The position numbers and the translations under genes were made by a program. A stretch of DNA of 64,000 nucleotides, taken from NCBI RefSeq assembly GCF_963668215.1, contig NZ_OY764190.1, positions 6,262,001 through 6,326,000 on the forward strand, written 5' to 3'. Below, piece by piece: positions 36,069-45,047 of the stretch. A model generated the notes under the pieces. It did no database searches. It saw only the letters and a list, made by a program, of their open reading frames with translations, and was not told the DNA's origin. The stretch's first letter is position 1. Every line of letters starts with the position of its first letter. This stretch comes from an uncultured Desulfosarcina sp. GTDB lineage: Bacteria; Desulfobacterota; Desulfobacteria; Desulfobacterales; Desulfosarcinaceae.

Positions 36069-36170
36069 CCGCAAGGTGTTGAAGATCCCGACCGTATGGT
36101 AAAAATGGTAAAAAAGGACGAATTTGCGTTGTACCGGAAATCGCCGGGTGGCACGTTTGCTACGGGCTGG

Positions 36171-36566
36171 TCAGGTTTGCAGCGCCTTTTTCACGCAGTC
36201 AATGATCGTGCGGTCCGGCACATCTGTATTCATTCCGGGGCATGACGCTGCCATGGCGTGCCAGTTGGCCACATCCGCTAAAACGCCGGGGATGAAGGGC
36301 CATTGCCGACACATTCGGGGTTTGACCGGGTGGATGGTGCAGACCTTGTCCCAGAATATGCAGTAGCCGTTGTCGCCCTGGGCGATCACCCGTCGCTGCC
36401 CGGACTTGCAGGTGTATTCCGCTTTCAAGCGCTGGGTTGAAACACCGATATAGCCGGCAATCGCGACGATATCCGCCTCGGTCAGGTAGGTACCGCCAAA
36501 GCCCTTGCAGCAATCGCCGCACAGGGTGCAGGCAAACAGTTCCGAACACCGGTCTTCAGATTCCAT
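36171..36566 (-). CDS. YkgJ-family cysteine cluster protein
   Basis: 131 aa with the family's metal-binding cysteines: CTLCGDCCKGFGGTYLTEADI near the N-terminus, then YCIFWDKVCTIHPVKPRMCRQWPF. It is presumed to bind zinc or an iron-sulfur cluster; the biochemical function of the family is not settled. It overlaps the end of recR by 11 bases and ends the dnaX-ebfC-recR run. Confidence 0.9.
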   Translation of the reverse strand: MESEDRCSELFACTLCGDCCKGFGGTYLTEADIVAIAGYIGVSTQRLKAEYTCKSGQRRVIAQGDNGYCIFWDKVCTIHPVKPRMCRQWPFIPGVLADVANWHAMAASCPGMNTDVPDRTIIDCVKKALQT

Positions 36567-37155
36567 GGCGACTCTCCATGGCCCGCTTCAACGTGACCTG
36601 ATCCACATATTTCAAATCGCCGCCCATGGGCACCCCTGAAGCGATGCGGCTGACCGCAACCCCCAAAGGCGCCAGAATACCGGCAATATACGCTGCCGTG
36701 GACTCTCCTTCGACGTTGGTGCCGGTGGCCAGGATAATCTCGCTTACCCCTTCTTTTTGCACCCGCTGGGTCAGTTCCGCGATTCGGATATCCTCGGGTC
36801 CCACGCCGTCCATGGGCGACAGGCAGCCGCCCAGAATGTGATAGCGCCCGTTGAACGCGCCCGATTTTTCGATGGATGCCATGTCCGCCGGCTGTTCCAC
36901 CACACAGACCAGGCCGTTGTTACGGGAAGGGTCGCGGCAAATCCTGCACAAATCGTCGTCGCTGAGGGAAAAACAGCAAGAACAGAGCCGCAGCCGTTTT
37001 TTCAGATCCACGATGCTTCTGGCAAGCTGGTGAGCCTCTTCGGCCGGCTGCTGGAGGATGTGCATGGCCAGGCGTTCGGCGGTTTTCTGACCGATCCCCG
37101 GCAGGCGCGCCAGGGTTCGGATCAGATTCCTGATTGAACCGGGATAATAGTCCAT
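36556..37155 (-). CDS. recR: Recombination protein RecR
   Basis: 199 aa, usual length. N-terminal helix-hairpin-helix (LARLPGIGQKTAERLAMHIL), Cys4 zinc finger (CSCCFSLSDDDLCRIC at about 57-72), Toprim domain (VCVVEQPADMASIEKSGAFNGRYHILGG) and a C-terminal Walker-B-like piece. It works with RecF/RecO to load RecA on gaps. Its ATG shares one base with the ebfC stop (TAATG). Confidence 0.97.
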   Translation of the reverse strand: MDYYPGSIRNLIRTLARLPGIGQKTAERLAMHILQQPAEEAHQLARSIVDLKKRLRLCSCCFSLSDDDLCRICRDPSRNNGLVCVVEQPADMASIEKSGAFNGRYHILGGCLSPMDGVGPEDIRIAELTQRVQKEGVSEIILATGTNVEGESTAAYIAGILAPLGVAVSRIASGVPMGGDLKYVDQVTLKRAMESRHGI

Positions 37156-37466
37156 TACATCAAACCGGGAATTTTCATGCCGCCGGTGAGTTTGCCCATC
37201 TCTACGGAAACCATTTCCTGGGATTTGGTCAGGGCATCGTTTACAGCAGCCAGCACCAGATCCTGAAGCATCTCGACGTCATCGGGATCGACCACTTCCT
37301 TTTCGATTTTAATGGAAACGATCTGCTGGGCGCCGTTGGCCACCACGGTGATCATGCCGCCCCCGGCCGTTGTCTCGACGGTGCGGGTGGCCAGCTCTTC
37401 CTGCATACGCATCATCTTGGACTGAAGCTTCTGGGCCTGCTTCATCATATTTCCCATACCCTTCAT
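37155..37466 (-). CDS. Nucleoid-associated protein EbfC/YbaB
   Basis: 103 aa. A Met/Gln-rich N-terminal helix (MGNMMKQAQKLQSKMMRMQEEL) is followed by the family strands TVETTAGGGMITVVANG and VSIKIEKEVVDPDDVEMLQDLVLAAVNDA. It forms a DNA-binding dimer. Shine-Dalgarno GGAGG lies eight bases before the ATG. It lies between dnaX and recR, the classic order. Confidence 0.96.
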   Translation of the reverse strand: MKGMGNMMKQAQKLQSKMMRMQEELATRTVETTAGGGMITVVANGAQQIVSIKIEKEVVDPDDVEMLQDLVLAAVNDALTKSQEMVSVEMGKLTGGMKIPGLM

Positions 37467-37478
37467 CGATCATACCTC

Positions 37479-39164
37479 CTATCCGATTTTAATCTCTTCG
37501 ATTTTGCCGTTGAAAATTTCCACGGCATCGGCCACCAACGGGTGGTTGAGCAGCGTCTGCCGGATCTCATCGGCCTTTTGCTTTTCCGCAGCGTTATTTT
37601 TCTCATCGGCCGCATTATCCGAAAAATCGATATGGACCTTGCGCCCGGTCTGTTCGCGGCATACGGACTCGACCATGGCCAGGTTTTTCTTCACCAGGTT
37701 CGCCGTATAGCCGTTTTCGTTGAGGACGACCGTAAAGTCCTGCGCGGAGACATCGCCGAGTTGTGCCCGGCCAAGCGCCGCTGCAATGGAGGGCTTGCTT
37801 TCTCCAATCACGGCAACGGCGCGACGCCAGAGTTCCTGAACATCTTCGGGGCCCCCCGGATCGGCCGCGGCAATACTTTGGTCAGGCGCATGGGATGGGG
37901 GCTTTTGTGCTGCCGGCGTATCCGTTTTTACCGAAGGACCGGGGGGCGCTTCCTGTGCTGCCCCATCGGTTTGGCCGTAAGCGGATTGGGACTCGACGAT
38001 TCCCGACACGGCACCTGCGGGCGCCTGTTTTAAAAGACCGTCCAGGCGTTCGATCAACAGGTCGATGGGCAGCGCCGGCCGGATCTGGTGAATCTTGAAA
38101 AACGCGGTTTCCATGGCCAGCCTGGGCGAGGTGGCATGTCGGATGCCGGCTTCGGCGTTGAACAATATCGTAAAAATCTGGTCGATAAACGCGGTGGAAA
38201 CCGCTTTGACCTGACGGGCCAGGGTTTCGATTTCACCGGCGGACAGATCGTCCATCAGTTCCGGCCGGGCACCCATTTTGATCAGCATCAGGTGGCGAAA
38301 ATGGGCCAGCAGATCGGCATAAAACCGCTTCAAATCCTGGCCGCTTTTGTAAACCGTATCGATGGCGGCCAGCACCCGGGAAATGTCCCTGGCAAACACC
38401 GCTTCGGAAAGATCGAAAAGTACCTGGCGGTCCATGCTGCCCAGAAGGCGCATGACATACCCTTCGTCCATCCGGCTCTCGCCGCAGGCCAGAATCTGAT
38501 CCAGAAGGCTCAAGGCATCGCGCATGCTGCCGCCGGATTCCCGGGCGATGACCCAAAGATTGTCCGCTGAAACGGATACCGATTCCTGCCGGCAGATGGT
38601 TTCCAGGTGATGGACCACCACATCGAGATCGATTCGTTTCAGATCGTGCCGCTGGCAGCGGGACAGGATGGTAACGGGGATTTTATGAGCTTCTGTCGTA
38701 GCAAAGAAAAACAGGACATGTTCCGGCGGTTCTTCCAGGGTTTTAAGCAGGGCATTGAAGGCGGCAATGCTCAGCATGTGAACTTCGTCGATAATGTAGA
38801 TCTTGAATCGGCTGTGGGCCGGCATGTAGCGGCTGTTCTCCCGCAGTTCCCGGATCTGGTCGACGCTGTTGTTGGAGGCGCCGTCGATTTCGAACACGTC
38901 CACACCGCGTCCGGCGGTGATGTCGCTGCAGGATCGACAGGCATTGCAGGGCGTGGCGGTGGCGCCGGCTTCACAGTTCATGGCCTTGGCCAGGATGCGG
39001 GCGATGGTGGTTTTTCCGGTTCCCCGCGGTCCGGAAAAAAGCATGGCGTGGGCCACGCGGCCCCCTTCGATGGCATTTTTCAGGGTCCGGGTCACATGCG
39101 CCTGACCGACCACTTCGTCAAAGGTCTGGGGCCTGTATTTACGCGCTAAAACCAGATAAGCCAT
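37479..39164 (-). CDS. dnaX: DNA polymerase III subunits gamma/tau
   Basis: 561-aa clamp-loader ATPase. N-terminal YLVLARKYRPQTFDEVVGQ, Walker A GPRGTGKT at 45-52, a zinc module with Cys64, 73, 76 and 79, Walker B with IIDEVHM, then the lid and collar domains. A Pro/Ala-rich linker (about 395-440) and a tau-like C-terminal domain follow. I did not see a clear slippery A-run for programmed frameshifting. It is the first gene of dnaX-ebfC-recR-ykgJ. Confidence 0.97.
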   Translation of the reverse strand: MAYLVLARKYRPQTFDEVVGQAHVTRTLKNAIEGGRVAHAMLFSGPRGTGKTTIARILAKAMNCEAGATATPCNACRSCSDITAGRGVDVFEIDGASNNSVDQIRELRENSRYMPAHSRFKIYIIDEVHMLSIAAFNALLKTLEEPPEHVLFFFATTEAHKIPVTILSRCQRHDLKRIDLDVVVHHLETICRQESVSVSADNLWVIARESGGSMRDALSLLDQILACGESRMDEGYVMRLLGSMDRQVLFDLSEAVFARDISRVLAAIDTVYKSGQDLKRFYADLLAHFRHLMLIKMGARPELMDDLSAGEIETLARQVKAVSTAFIDQIFTILFNAEAGIRHATSPRLAMETAFFKIHQIRPALPIDLLIERLDGLLKQAPAGAVSGIVESQSAYGQTDGAAQEAPPGPSVKTDTPAAQKPPSHAPDQSIAAADPGGPEDVQELWRRAVAVIGESKPSIAAALGRAQLGDVSAQDFTVVLNENGYTANLVKKNLAMVESVCREQTGRKVHIDFSDNAADEKNNAAEKQKADEIRQTLLNHPLVADAVEIFNGKIEEIKIG

Positions 39165-39326
39165 TGAACGTCGTTTCCTTTAGGTGCCGAATTGCTGCAC
39201 CAGTGTATCCCAAGCACCGCCGGCTGGCAACCCGCAGGTCCCCATGATCCGTCCGTTAAAAATCAGGAAAGGCGGTCTGAAAAACGCATGTGTGGGAAAT
39301 GGGGCGGGAACCGCCAGAAGCGGTAA

Positions 39327-39420
39327 TGGCGGAGAGAGAGGGATTCGAACCCTCGGTGCCGCTATAAACGACACACACGATTTCCAGTCGTGCTCCTTCA
39401 GCCAACTCGGACATCTCTCC
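39327..39420 (-). tRNA. tRNA-Ser (GGA)
   Basis: On the minus strand the acceptor stem GGAGAGA pairs with TCTCTCC. The anticodon arm has loop CTGGAAA (anticodon GGA). A long variable arm and GGTTCGAATCC in the T arm mark a class II tRNA-Ser. The 3' end G-CCA is encoded. Confidence 0.96.
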
Positions 39421-39517
39421 GCATAAGGCAACCACAGCAGCCAAGCGGTACCGGACGCAACCGAATATCGGGGATACAAACCGTCTCCCCTCCCCGGCCC
39501 GTGAAACGAACCGGCAA

Positions 39518-39610
39518 TGGCGGAGAGGGTGGGATTCGAACCCACGATCCCGCTTTTGGCAGGATACCGCTTTTCGAGAGCGGGGCCTTCAGCCGCTCGG
39601 CCACCTCTCC
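39518..39610 (-). tRNA. tRNA-Ser (CGA)
   Basis: On the minus strand GGAGAGG pairs with CCTCTCC. The anticodon loop is CTCGAAA (anticodon CGA). A long variable arm and GGTTCGAATCC follow, and CCA is encoded. It is close in sequence to the tRNA-Ser(GGA) 97 bp away, probably from one transcript. Confidence 0.96.
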
Positions 39611-39809
39611 TTTGCCGCGCAGGCACCAATAAAAAAGTGTTCGATATCCTTTTTCCAATCGGTTTGTCAAGCCTCAAAATTACGGCGACTTCAAGACAAT
39701 ACCCCGCCCGATGGCTTTCCCGGTTTTGGTCTTGAACTCACAAGGGCAACTGGTGTATTTGACCCAATTCGGCAATTCAACCAACCGACAAGAAAGGAAC
39801 CCGAAGTCC

Positions 39810-41138
39810 ATGGCCACCGTAACACCCTTTAAAGGGGTCCGCTACAACCCGGATATCATCGGCAACAGCGCGGACGTCGCCACGCCGCCCTACGACGTAA
39901 TTTCGCCCGAAGAGCAAAGGGCCTTTTATAACCGGCACCCCAACAACGTGATCCGCCTGATCCTGAACCCGAGCCAGCCAACAGATACGGCCACGGACAA
40001 TCCCCACTCCCGGTCAGCGGCCTGCTTCCGCCAATGGATGGAGCAAGGCGTTCTTAAAAGGGAAGCGCAGCCGGCCCTGTATCTCAAAGCCATCGACTAC
40101 CCCCATCAGGGCGAAACCTGTACCCGCTACGGGCTGCTCGCCCGGGTCGGTCTCGAACCCTTCGAAAAACGGATTATCCTGCCCCACGAAAAAACGTTTT
40201 CCAAGGTCCGGTCCGAGAGACTCGAGTTGATGAAAGCCACCCATTGCAACTATTGCCCGATCTTCTCGTTGTACCCGGACGAAAGCGATATTCTGGGCAC
40301 TCTCATCGAGGCCGTCGACCCAAGCGCTCCTATCATCGATTTCATTGACGACAGCAACCATCGGCATCGATTGTGGCGGATTCTCGATCCGGCCGTCCAC
40401 CGTCAGGTTACCACGTCCATGCAGGATAAACGGCTGTTTATCGCCGATGGCCACCACCGTTATGAGACCGCCCTGGAATTCAGGGACTATCTGAAAGCGA
40501 CCGACCCTTCATTCAACGCTGCCCATCCGGCCAACCATGTTCTCATGTACCTGTCCAGCATGAGCGATCCGGGGTTGATTATCCTGCCCGCCCACCGGTT
40601 GATCAAAGCCGTCGGACCGGAGGATCTTCAACGGGCCGTCGAAAACGCCCGCACCTATTTCGATGTCGCCGAATTTCCGTTTGCGAGCGAAGATCGCCAG
40701 GCCGTCGAACGAGACTTCCTTGAAGCGCTGGGCAGCGAGAAGGAGCGGCCGTGTATCGGCATTTTCGGCCATAAAGCGCCAGTCTTTCATCTGCTGAAAA
40801 TCAAAGCCGGCGTCATGGATGAACTTTTTGGCGGGGAACTGGATGCCTCGCTGCGATCATTGGACGTAACGGTGCTCACCCGGCTGGTATTCATGAAAAT
40901 CCTCGGATTCGACCAGCAGCGTCTGGATGACGCCACGCTCATCGGATATGCCAGCGAGGCGGGAAAGGCCCTGCAATCCATCGACAGCGGCGATTACGAT
41001 GTCGCTTTCATCCTCAATCCCACCCGCATCGAACAGGTCCAGGAAGTGGCCCGCAAAGGCCTGGTCATGCCGCGTAAATCGACCTATTTTTATCCCAAGG
41101 TCAAGTCGGGGCTGGTCATGCGTACTCTCGGAGAGTAG
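39810..41138 (+). CDS. DUF1015 family protein
   Basis: 442 aa from the ATG at 39810, after AAGGAA. It shows the DUF1015 pattern: FKGVRYNPDIIGNSADVATPPYDVISPEEQ at the start, HEKTFSKVRSERLELMKATHCNYCPIFSLY, and FIADGHHRYETALEFRDYL. The family is widespread in bacteria and its biochemical role has not been firmly shown. No signal peptide is present, so it is cytoplasmic. It converges on the methyltransferase gene with only 6 bp between. Confidence 0.92.
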   Translation: MATVTPFKGVRYNPDIIGNSADVATPPYDVISPEEQRAFYNRHPNNVIRLILNPSQPTDTATDNPHSRSAACFRQWMEQGVLKREAQPALYLKAIDYPHQGETCTRYGLLARVGLEPFEKRIILPHEKTFSKVRSERLELMKATHCNYCPIFSLYPDESDILGTLIEAVDPSAPIIDFIDDSNHRHRLWRILDPAVHRQVTTSMQDKRLFIADGHHRYETALEFRDYLKATDPSFNAAHPANHVLMYLSSMSDPGLIILPAHRLIKAVGPEDLQRAVENARTYFDVAEFPFASEDRQAVERDFLEALGSEKERPCIGIFGHKAPVFHLLKIKAGVMDELFGGELDASLRSLDVTVLTRLVFMKILGFDQQRLDDATLIGYASEAGKALQSIDSGDYDVAFILNPTRIEQVQEVARKGLVMPRKSTYFYPKVKSGLVMRTLGE

Positions 41139-41144
41139 AGCAAT

Positions 41145-41879
41145 TCAAGGTTCCCTCACCTCCGAGAACATGGCCCGGGCCGCCCGGGTATACGTCCCGT
41201 CCTCATGGTACAGGTAAAGGGGTGGAGCGACCTCCAGTTCCGGACCGCCCCCCCTGATCCCGGTCACCGCAACCAGCCGCGCCGGAGAAGCGGGTGTGGA
41301 ATGGATCATCGTCAGGCGCTTGGGCTCCAACCCGCCGGCCCGCATGGCCGCCAGAAGGTCTACGGTACGCACGGCGGGGTATATCACGCAAAACCGCCCG
41401 GCCAGATCCAGCATGCTTCGGGCGGTGGCAAGCACGGTCTTGAGATCGACCTTGATCTCGTGCCGGGCGATGGCCTTCTGGCTGTGGGCATTGATCCGGC
41501 CGGAATTCAATTTGCGATAGGGGGGATTGCTCACCACCAGATCGACCGGCCCGCCGATATCCGCCAGTGCAAGGCGGCCCATATCCTTTTCCAGAATCCG
41601 GACCCGCTCGGACAAACCGTTGGCGGCTACATTTTCCCGCGCCACCATCGCCAGGGAGGGCTGGATTTCCACCCCGATCGCACGAAGCCCCGGATTCCGA
41701 TAGGCCAGCATGATGGGAACGACGCCGCACCCGGTTCCCAGGTCCAGAACGGTTCCCTCGCTTGGCGGGTCGGCCAGATGAGCGAGGATCACGGCATCAA
41801 TGGAAAATCGATACCCCGAACGGGGTTGATTCAGGATAATGTTGCCATTGAAAAAATGGTCGTGGGTCAACGGTTCCAT
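41145..41879 (-). CDS. Class I SAM-dependent methyltransferase, TrmN6-like
   Basis: 244 aa from the ATG at 41879 (MEPLTHDHFFNG). SAM motif VLDLGTGCGVVPIMLA, then the N6-adenine methyltransferase signature NPPY (VSNPPYRKLNSGRIN). Together these match the YfiC/TrmN6 group that methylates A37 of tRNA-Val. The ATG has only a weak ribosome site; a frame to 41924 would overlap sequence with no family match. Substrate is inferred from the family. Confidence 0.88.
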   Translation of the reverse strand: MEPLTHDHFFNGNIILNQPRSGYRFSIDAVILAHLADPPSEGTVLDLGTGCGVVPIMLAYRNPGLRAIGVEIQPSLAMVARENVAANGLSERVRILEKDMGRLALADIGGPVDLVVSNPPYRKLNSGRINAHSQKAIARHEIKVDLKTVLATARSMLDLAGRFCVIYPAVRTVDLLAAMRAGGLEPKRLTMIHSTPASPARLVAVTGIRGGGPELEVAPPLYLYHEDGTYTRAARAMFSEVREP

Positions 41880-41942
41880 AAACGTCCGTTCGCGAATGGA
41901 TGAACCACCCGGTGAAAAAAACAAGGCGGCGGCACCATGTCT

Positions 41943-42260
41943 CTAAAGTGGACCGATCTTGAACTTGATCTCCCCGATTTGCTGACTTTCAAGGCCTGCG
42001 TTGAACTTGGCAAGCAATTCATCTTTTAAAAAACGCAGCTGATGCAGCCATGCGGAACTGGAGACATGCACGAGAAGGAGGTCACCCTTGACGGCAAACG
42101 GTCTGGCGTTTTCCGAAATGGGCGGACCGATTGTTTTTTCCCATATTCGAATCAGGTGCGCAACGCCACCCCTATTGTCCGACCGGCATTGATCGATAAT
42201 GGCATCCAGCACCTCACCGATCGGCGTTAGCGGCTGGTTTGACGGATTCTTCTTGTGCAT
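41943..42260 (-). CDS. DUF721 / DciA-like protein
   Basis: 105 aa, typical of the DciA domain: PIGEVLDAIIDQC, then LIRIWEKTIGPPISENARPFAVKGDLLLVHVSSSAWLHQLRFLKDELLAKFN. DciA proteins load the replicative helicase in bacteria lacking DnaC. It is read away from hflK and lies 63 bp before the TrmN6-like gene, both on the minus strand. Confidence 0.9.
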   Translation of the reverse strand: MHKKNPSNQPLTPIGEVLDAIIDQCRSDNRGGVAHLIRIWEKTIGPPISENARPFAVKGDLLLVHVSSSAWLHQLRFLKDELLAKFNAGLESQQIGEIKFKIGPL

Positions 42261-42654
42261 GCCGAATCGTTCCTCTTTTCTGTATCATTCGCTGGTTCGG
42301 ATATAGAAACTGTCTTACCGGAAGTCAATACAAACCCCGGACCGAACAACCCGTTAACAAACAGTCCGGCTATCGGGCCGTCCGGGCACAGGGTGCGGCG
42401 CCGGAAACCGTTTTTAACGCCTTGACCTCCTGCTTTTCGAATGTCGGCGCCCCTTTAGACGGGGTAGCGGGCGCCGATTTCCCTTGACTTAACCGCATGT
42501 CAACCTTAGATTAATCTACGTTTTCGTGTCGACCGGGCAACGGCCGATGCGATGTTCTCGCAGGCGCTGCCGGTTGAACCGTATCAGCAAAGAGCCGGAG
42601 CCCGTGAACAAAGGCAAAAACCCGCTTCGAATCACTTTCAACCAAGGATAAAAA
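42261..42654. other. 394-bp divergent region between dciA-like gene and hflK
   Basis: No credible gene. It holds a 9-bp perfect inverted repeat, TCGGCGCCC (42444-42452) and GGGCGCCGA (42469-42477), with a smaller CCCC/GGGG pairing inside. Seven bases later comes a sigma-70-type promoter pointing at hflK. The hairpin sits immediately upstream of the -35 box. Confidence 0.6.
42484..42512 (+). promoter_or_regulatory. Sigma-70-type promoter of hflK-hflC
   Basis: TTGACT (42484-42489), a 17-bp spacer, then TAGATT (42507-42512). It would give a leader of about 135 nt before hflK. Confidence 0.6.
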
Positions 42655-43692
42655 ATGGCTTGGGATTGGGAAAAGTTGAACCGTCAGCATCAGCAGCAGC
42701 CTGGCGGCGTTCCACCGCAGATGGACGATCTGGTCAATCAGTTGAAAAAATTCAAGCCGCCCGGCGGCTCCCTGCTGATTATCGCCGTCGTTGTAATCCT
42801 GATGATCGGCTACTCCGTCTTTTTTACCATCGAGTCCGGTTCCGTCGGCGTGGTCCAGCAGTTCGGCAAGTTCGTTCGCATTGCCCAACCGGGACCCAAC
42901 TTCAAACTGCCTTTCGGCATCGAGAAAGTCACCAAAGTTCGCCAGGACCGGGTATACAAAGAGGAGTTCGGTTTTCAATCCGAGCGCGGCGAATACGACG
43001 GCCGGTACTCGACAGCATCGGACACGGCCAGTATTTCCCTGATGCTCACCGGCGATCTGAATGTGGCGGTCGTGCCGTGGATCGTACAATACAGAATCAA
43101 AGATCCGTATAATTACCTTTTCAAAGTCAAAGACCCCACGGGCCTGTTGCGCGATCTGTCCGAGTCCAGCATGCGCCTGGTGGTGGGGGATCGCAGCATC
43201 AACGAAGTCATCACCAAACGGGATGAAATCGCCGTGGAGGCGCAGCGGGTGCTCCAGACTGAACTGAACAAGGCGGAAACGGGCATCAATGTGGTCACCG
43301 TGGAAATGAAGAAAACCAACGTGCCCACGCCGGTTCAACCTTCGTTCAACGAAGTCAACCAGGCCACCCAGGAAAAAGAGAAGATGATCTACCAGGCCCG
43401 GGAAGACTATAACAAGGCCATTCCGGCGGCCAGAGGCGAGGCCGAACGAACCATCAAGGCCGCTGAGGGCTATTCCCTGGACCGCATCAACCGGGCCAAG
43501 GGCGACGCGGCCCGCTTCAGCGACCTTTACAGTGAATATGTCAAGGCCAAGGACGTGACGAAAAGAAGGCTCTACCTTGAATCTCTCAAGGAACTGCTCC
43601 CTAAAATCGACCGCAAGTTCATCATCGATGCGGATCAGAAAAACGTACTACCGCTCTTAAATCTCGAAAACAATGGTGGTGGAATCAAATGA
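42655..43692 (+). CDS. hflK: FtsH protease modulator HflK
   Basis: 345 aa. A cytoplasmic Gly/Pro/Gln-rich N-terminus is followed by one membrane helix (about 38-58) and then the SPFH/band-7 domain starting at FTIESGSVGVVQQFGKFVRIAQPGPNFKLPFGIEKV. The helical region after it is charged. It forms a cage with HflC around FtsH in the membrane. Its stop overlaps the hflC start. Confidence 0.94.
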   Translation: MAWDWEKLNRQHQQQPGGVPPQMDDLVNQLKKFKPPGGSLLIIAVVVILMIGYSVFFTIESGSVGVVQQFGKFVRIAQPGPNFKLPFGIEKVTKVRQDRVYKEEFGFQSERGEYDGRYSTASDTASISLMLTGDLNVAVVPWIVQYRIKDPYNYLFKVKDPTGLLRDLSESSMRLVVGDRSINEVITKRDEIAVEAQRVLQTELNKAETGINVVTVEMKKTNVPTPVQPSFNEVNQATQEKEKMIYQAREDYNKAIPAARGEAERTIKAAEGYSLDRINRAKGDAARFSDLYSEYVKAKDVTKRRLYLESLKELLPKIDRKFIIDADQKNVLPLLNLENNGGGIK

Positions 43693-44675
43693 AAATGAAA
43701 GCCCTGCTGGCCCTGGCCGGCGTACTGGTATTGCTCCTGGTCGTTTGCGCCTACACGGTGGACGAAACCGAACAGGTGGTGGTCACCCGCTTCGACAAGG
43801 TTCAGCGGACCGAGACCGAACCGGGACTCAAATTCAAACTGCCGATTATCGAAAAGGCCCTGGTCTTTCCCAAAAACCTTCAGGAATGGGACGGCGATCC
43901 CGGCCAGATTCCGACCCGTGACAAAACGTATATCTGGGTGAATACATTTGCCCGCTGGAAAATCGTCGATCCGGTCGTCTTTTTCAAAACCGTCGGTTTC
44001 GTCAACCGGGCACAGCAGCGGCTCGACGAAATTATAGACCCCACGGTGCGCAATTTCATTACCTCCAACCGCCTTATTGAAGCCGTCCGCAACAGCAACC
44101 GGGAACTGGATACCTTCGAGGATTTCGGAGAAGATTCGGATACGCCCACCCAAACAGAAATAGACCTGGAGAAGGAAAAACCCGCACGCTTTGCCCAGGT
44201 TTTCGTCGGGCGGGACAAGATCGACACCGGCATTCTGGAACAGGCCAAACCCAAACTGGCCAAATTCGGCATCGAGCTGGTGGATGTGAAAATCAAGCGC
44301 GTGAACTATGTCGAGGAAGTCCGCAAGTCGGTCTATGACCGCATGATCGCCGAGCGGAAACAGATCGCCCAGAAATTCAGATCCGAAGGCAAGGGAGAAG
44401 CCCAGAAAATCCTGGGTGAAAAAGAGCGTGAACTCAAGCGCATCGAATCGGAGGCCTACCGGACGGCCCAGGAAATCAAGGGTAAGGCCGATGCGGAATC
44501 GACGCGCCTTTACGCCGAAGCTTTCGGCGTCGACCCGGAATTTTATTCTTTCGTTAAAACGCTGGAAGTATACAACGACGCCCTGACCGGCAACAGCTCG
44601 GTCATCCTTTCGACGGACTCTGAAATTTTCAAGTACATGAAGGGATATGAAGGTACGCCGCTGAAAACGAAATAA
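43689..44675 (+). CDS. hflC: FtsH protease modulator HflC
   Basis: 328 aa with one N-terminal membrane helix (residues 4-22) and a band-7 domain (VDETEQVVVTRFDKVQRTETEPGLKFKLP...), then a long coiled region (KQIAQKFRSEGKGEAQKILGEKERELKRIESEAYRTAQEIKG) and the conserved tail (FYSFVKTLEVYNDAL). It overlaps hflK by 4 bases and is followed by a hairpin terminator. Confidence 0.95.
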   Translation: MKMKALLALAGVLVLLLVVCAYTVDETEQVVVTRFDKVQRTETEPGLKFKLPIIEKALVFPKNLQEWDGDPGQIPTRDKTYIWVNTFARWKIVDPVVFFKTVGFVNRAQQRLDEIIDPTVRNFITSNRLIEAVRNSNRELDTFEDFGEDSDTPTQTEIDLEKEKPARFAQVFVGRDKIDTGILEQAKPKLAKFGIELVDVKIKRVNYVEEVRKSVYDRMIAERKQIAQKFRSEGKGEAQKILGEKERELKRIESEAYRTAQEIKGKADAESTRLYAEAFGVDPEFYSFVKTLEVYNDALTGNSSVILSTDSEIFKYMKGYEGTPLKTK

Positions 44676-44706
44676 CGACAGCGACCGAGCGACATGGAAG
44701 GATTGG

Positions 44707-44740
44707 AAAGCACCGACGTGATTTATGCCGGTGCTTTCTT
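44707..44740 (+). terminator. Terminator after hflC
   Basis: AAAGCACCG (44707-44715) and CGGTGCTTT (44729-44737) make a 9-bp stem with a 13-nt loop and a short, interrupted T-run. It lies 34 bp before the 3' end of the converging bS22-like gene. Confidence 0.6.
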
Positions 44741-44773
44741 ATCTGAGATCATCACAGAAGTGCGAAGGTATCA

Positions 44774-44872
44774 TTATTTACCCTTTCTTCTCTGATGCCG
44801 CGTACGGGCCAACAGCTTGCGGTGCTTATGCTTGCGCATCTTTTTTCTTCTTTTCTTGATCACGCTGCCCAA
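44774..44872 (-). CDS. Ribosomal protein bS22-like / COX24-AURKAIP1 domain microprotein (32 aa)
   Basis: A 32-codon gene starting with TTG at 44872 behind GGGGGTGA and ending with TAA at 44774. The product starts GSVIKKRRKKMRKHKHRKLL after the initiator and ends ARTRHQRRKGK. It has at least 18 Lys/Arg residues and no acidic ones. The pattern KKRRKKM.KHKHRKLL.RTR.QRRK is that of the COX24/AURKAIP1 (mS38) domain and of the mycobacterial small-subunit protein bS22. It should sit in the decoding-centre region of the 30S subunit. It is far too short for normal gene finding and easily missed. Confidence 0.87.
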   Translation of the reverse strand: MGSVIKKRRKKMRKHKHRKLLARTRHQRRKGK

Positions 44873-45047
44873 CAGATCACCCCCATTCTTCGCAAAATTT
44901 TATGGTCGAATAAACTTGATTTAATATACCATCGGTTCTTGCTTGTCCATATCTTTTTCTTTGCTCATTTCCACGGCATGGCCAAAAGCGCATCCGGCCC
45001 CGCTTTCCCCCATTGATCCTCGAGTGGGTGTGTGCTAAAGGAATTTT

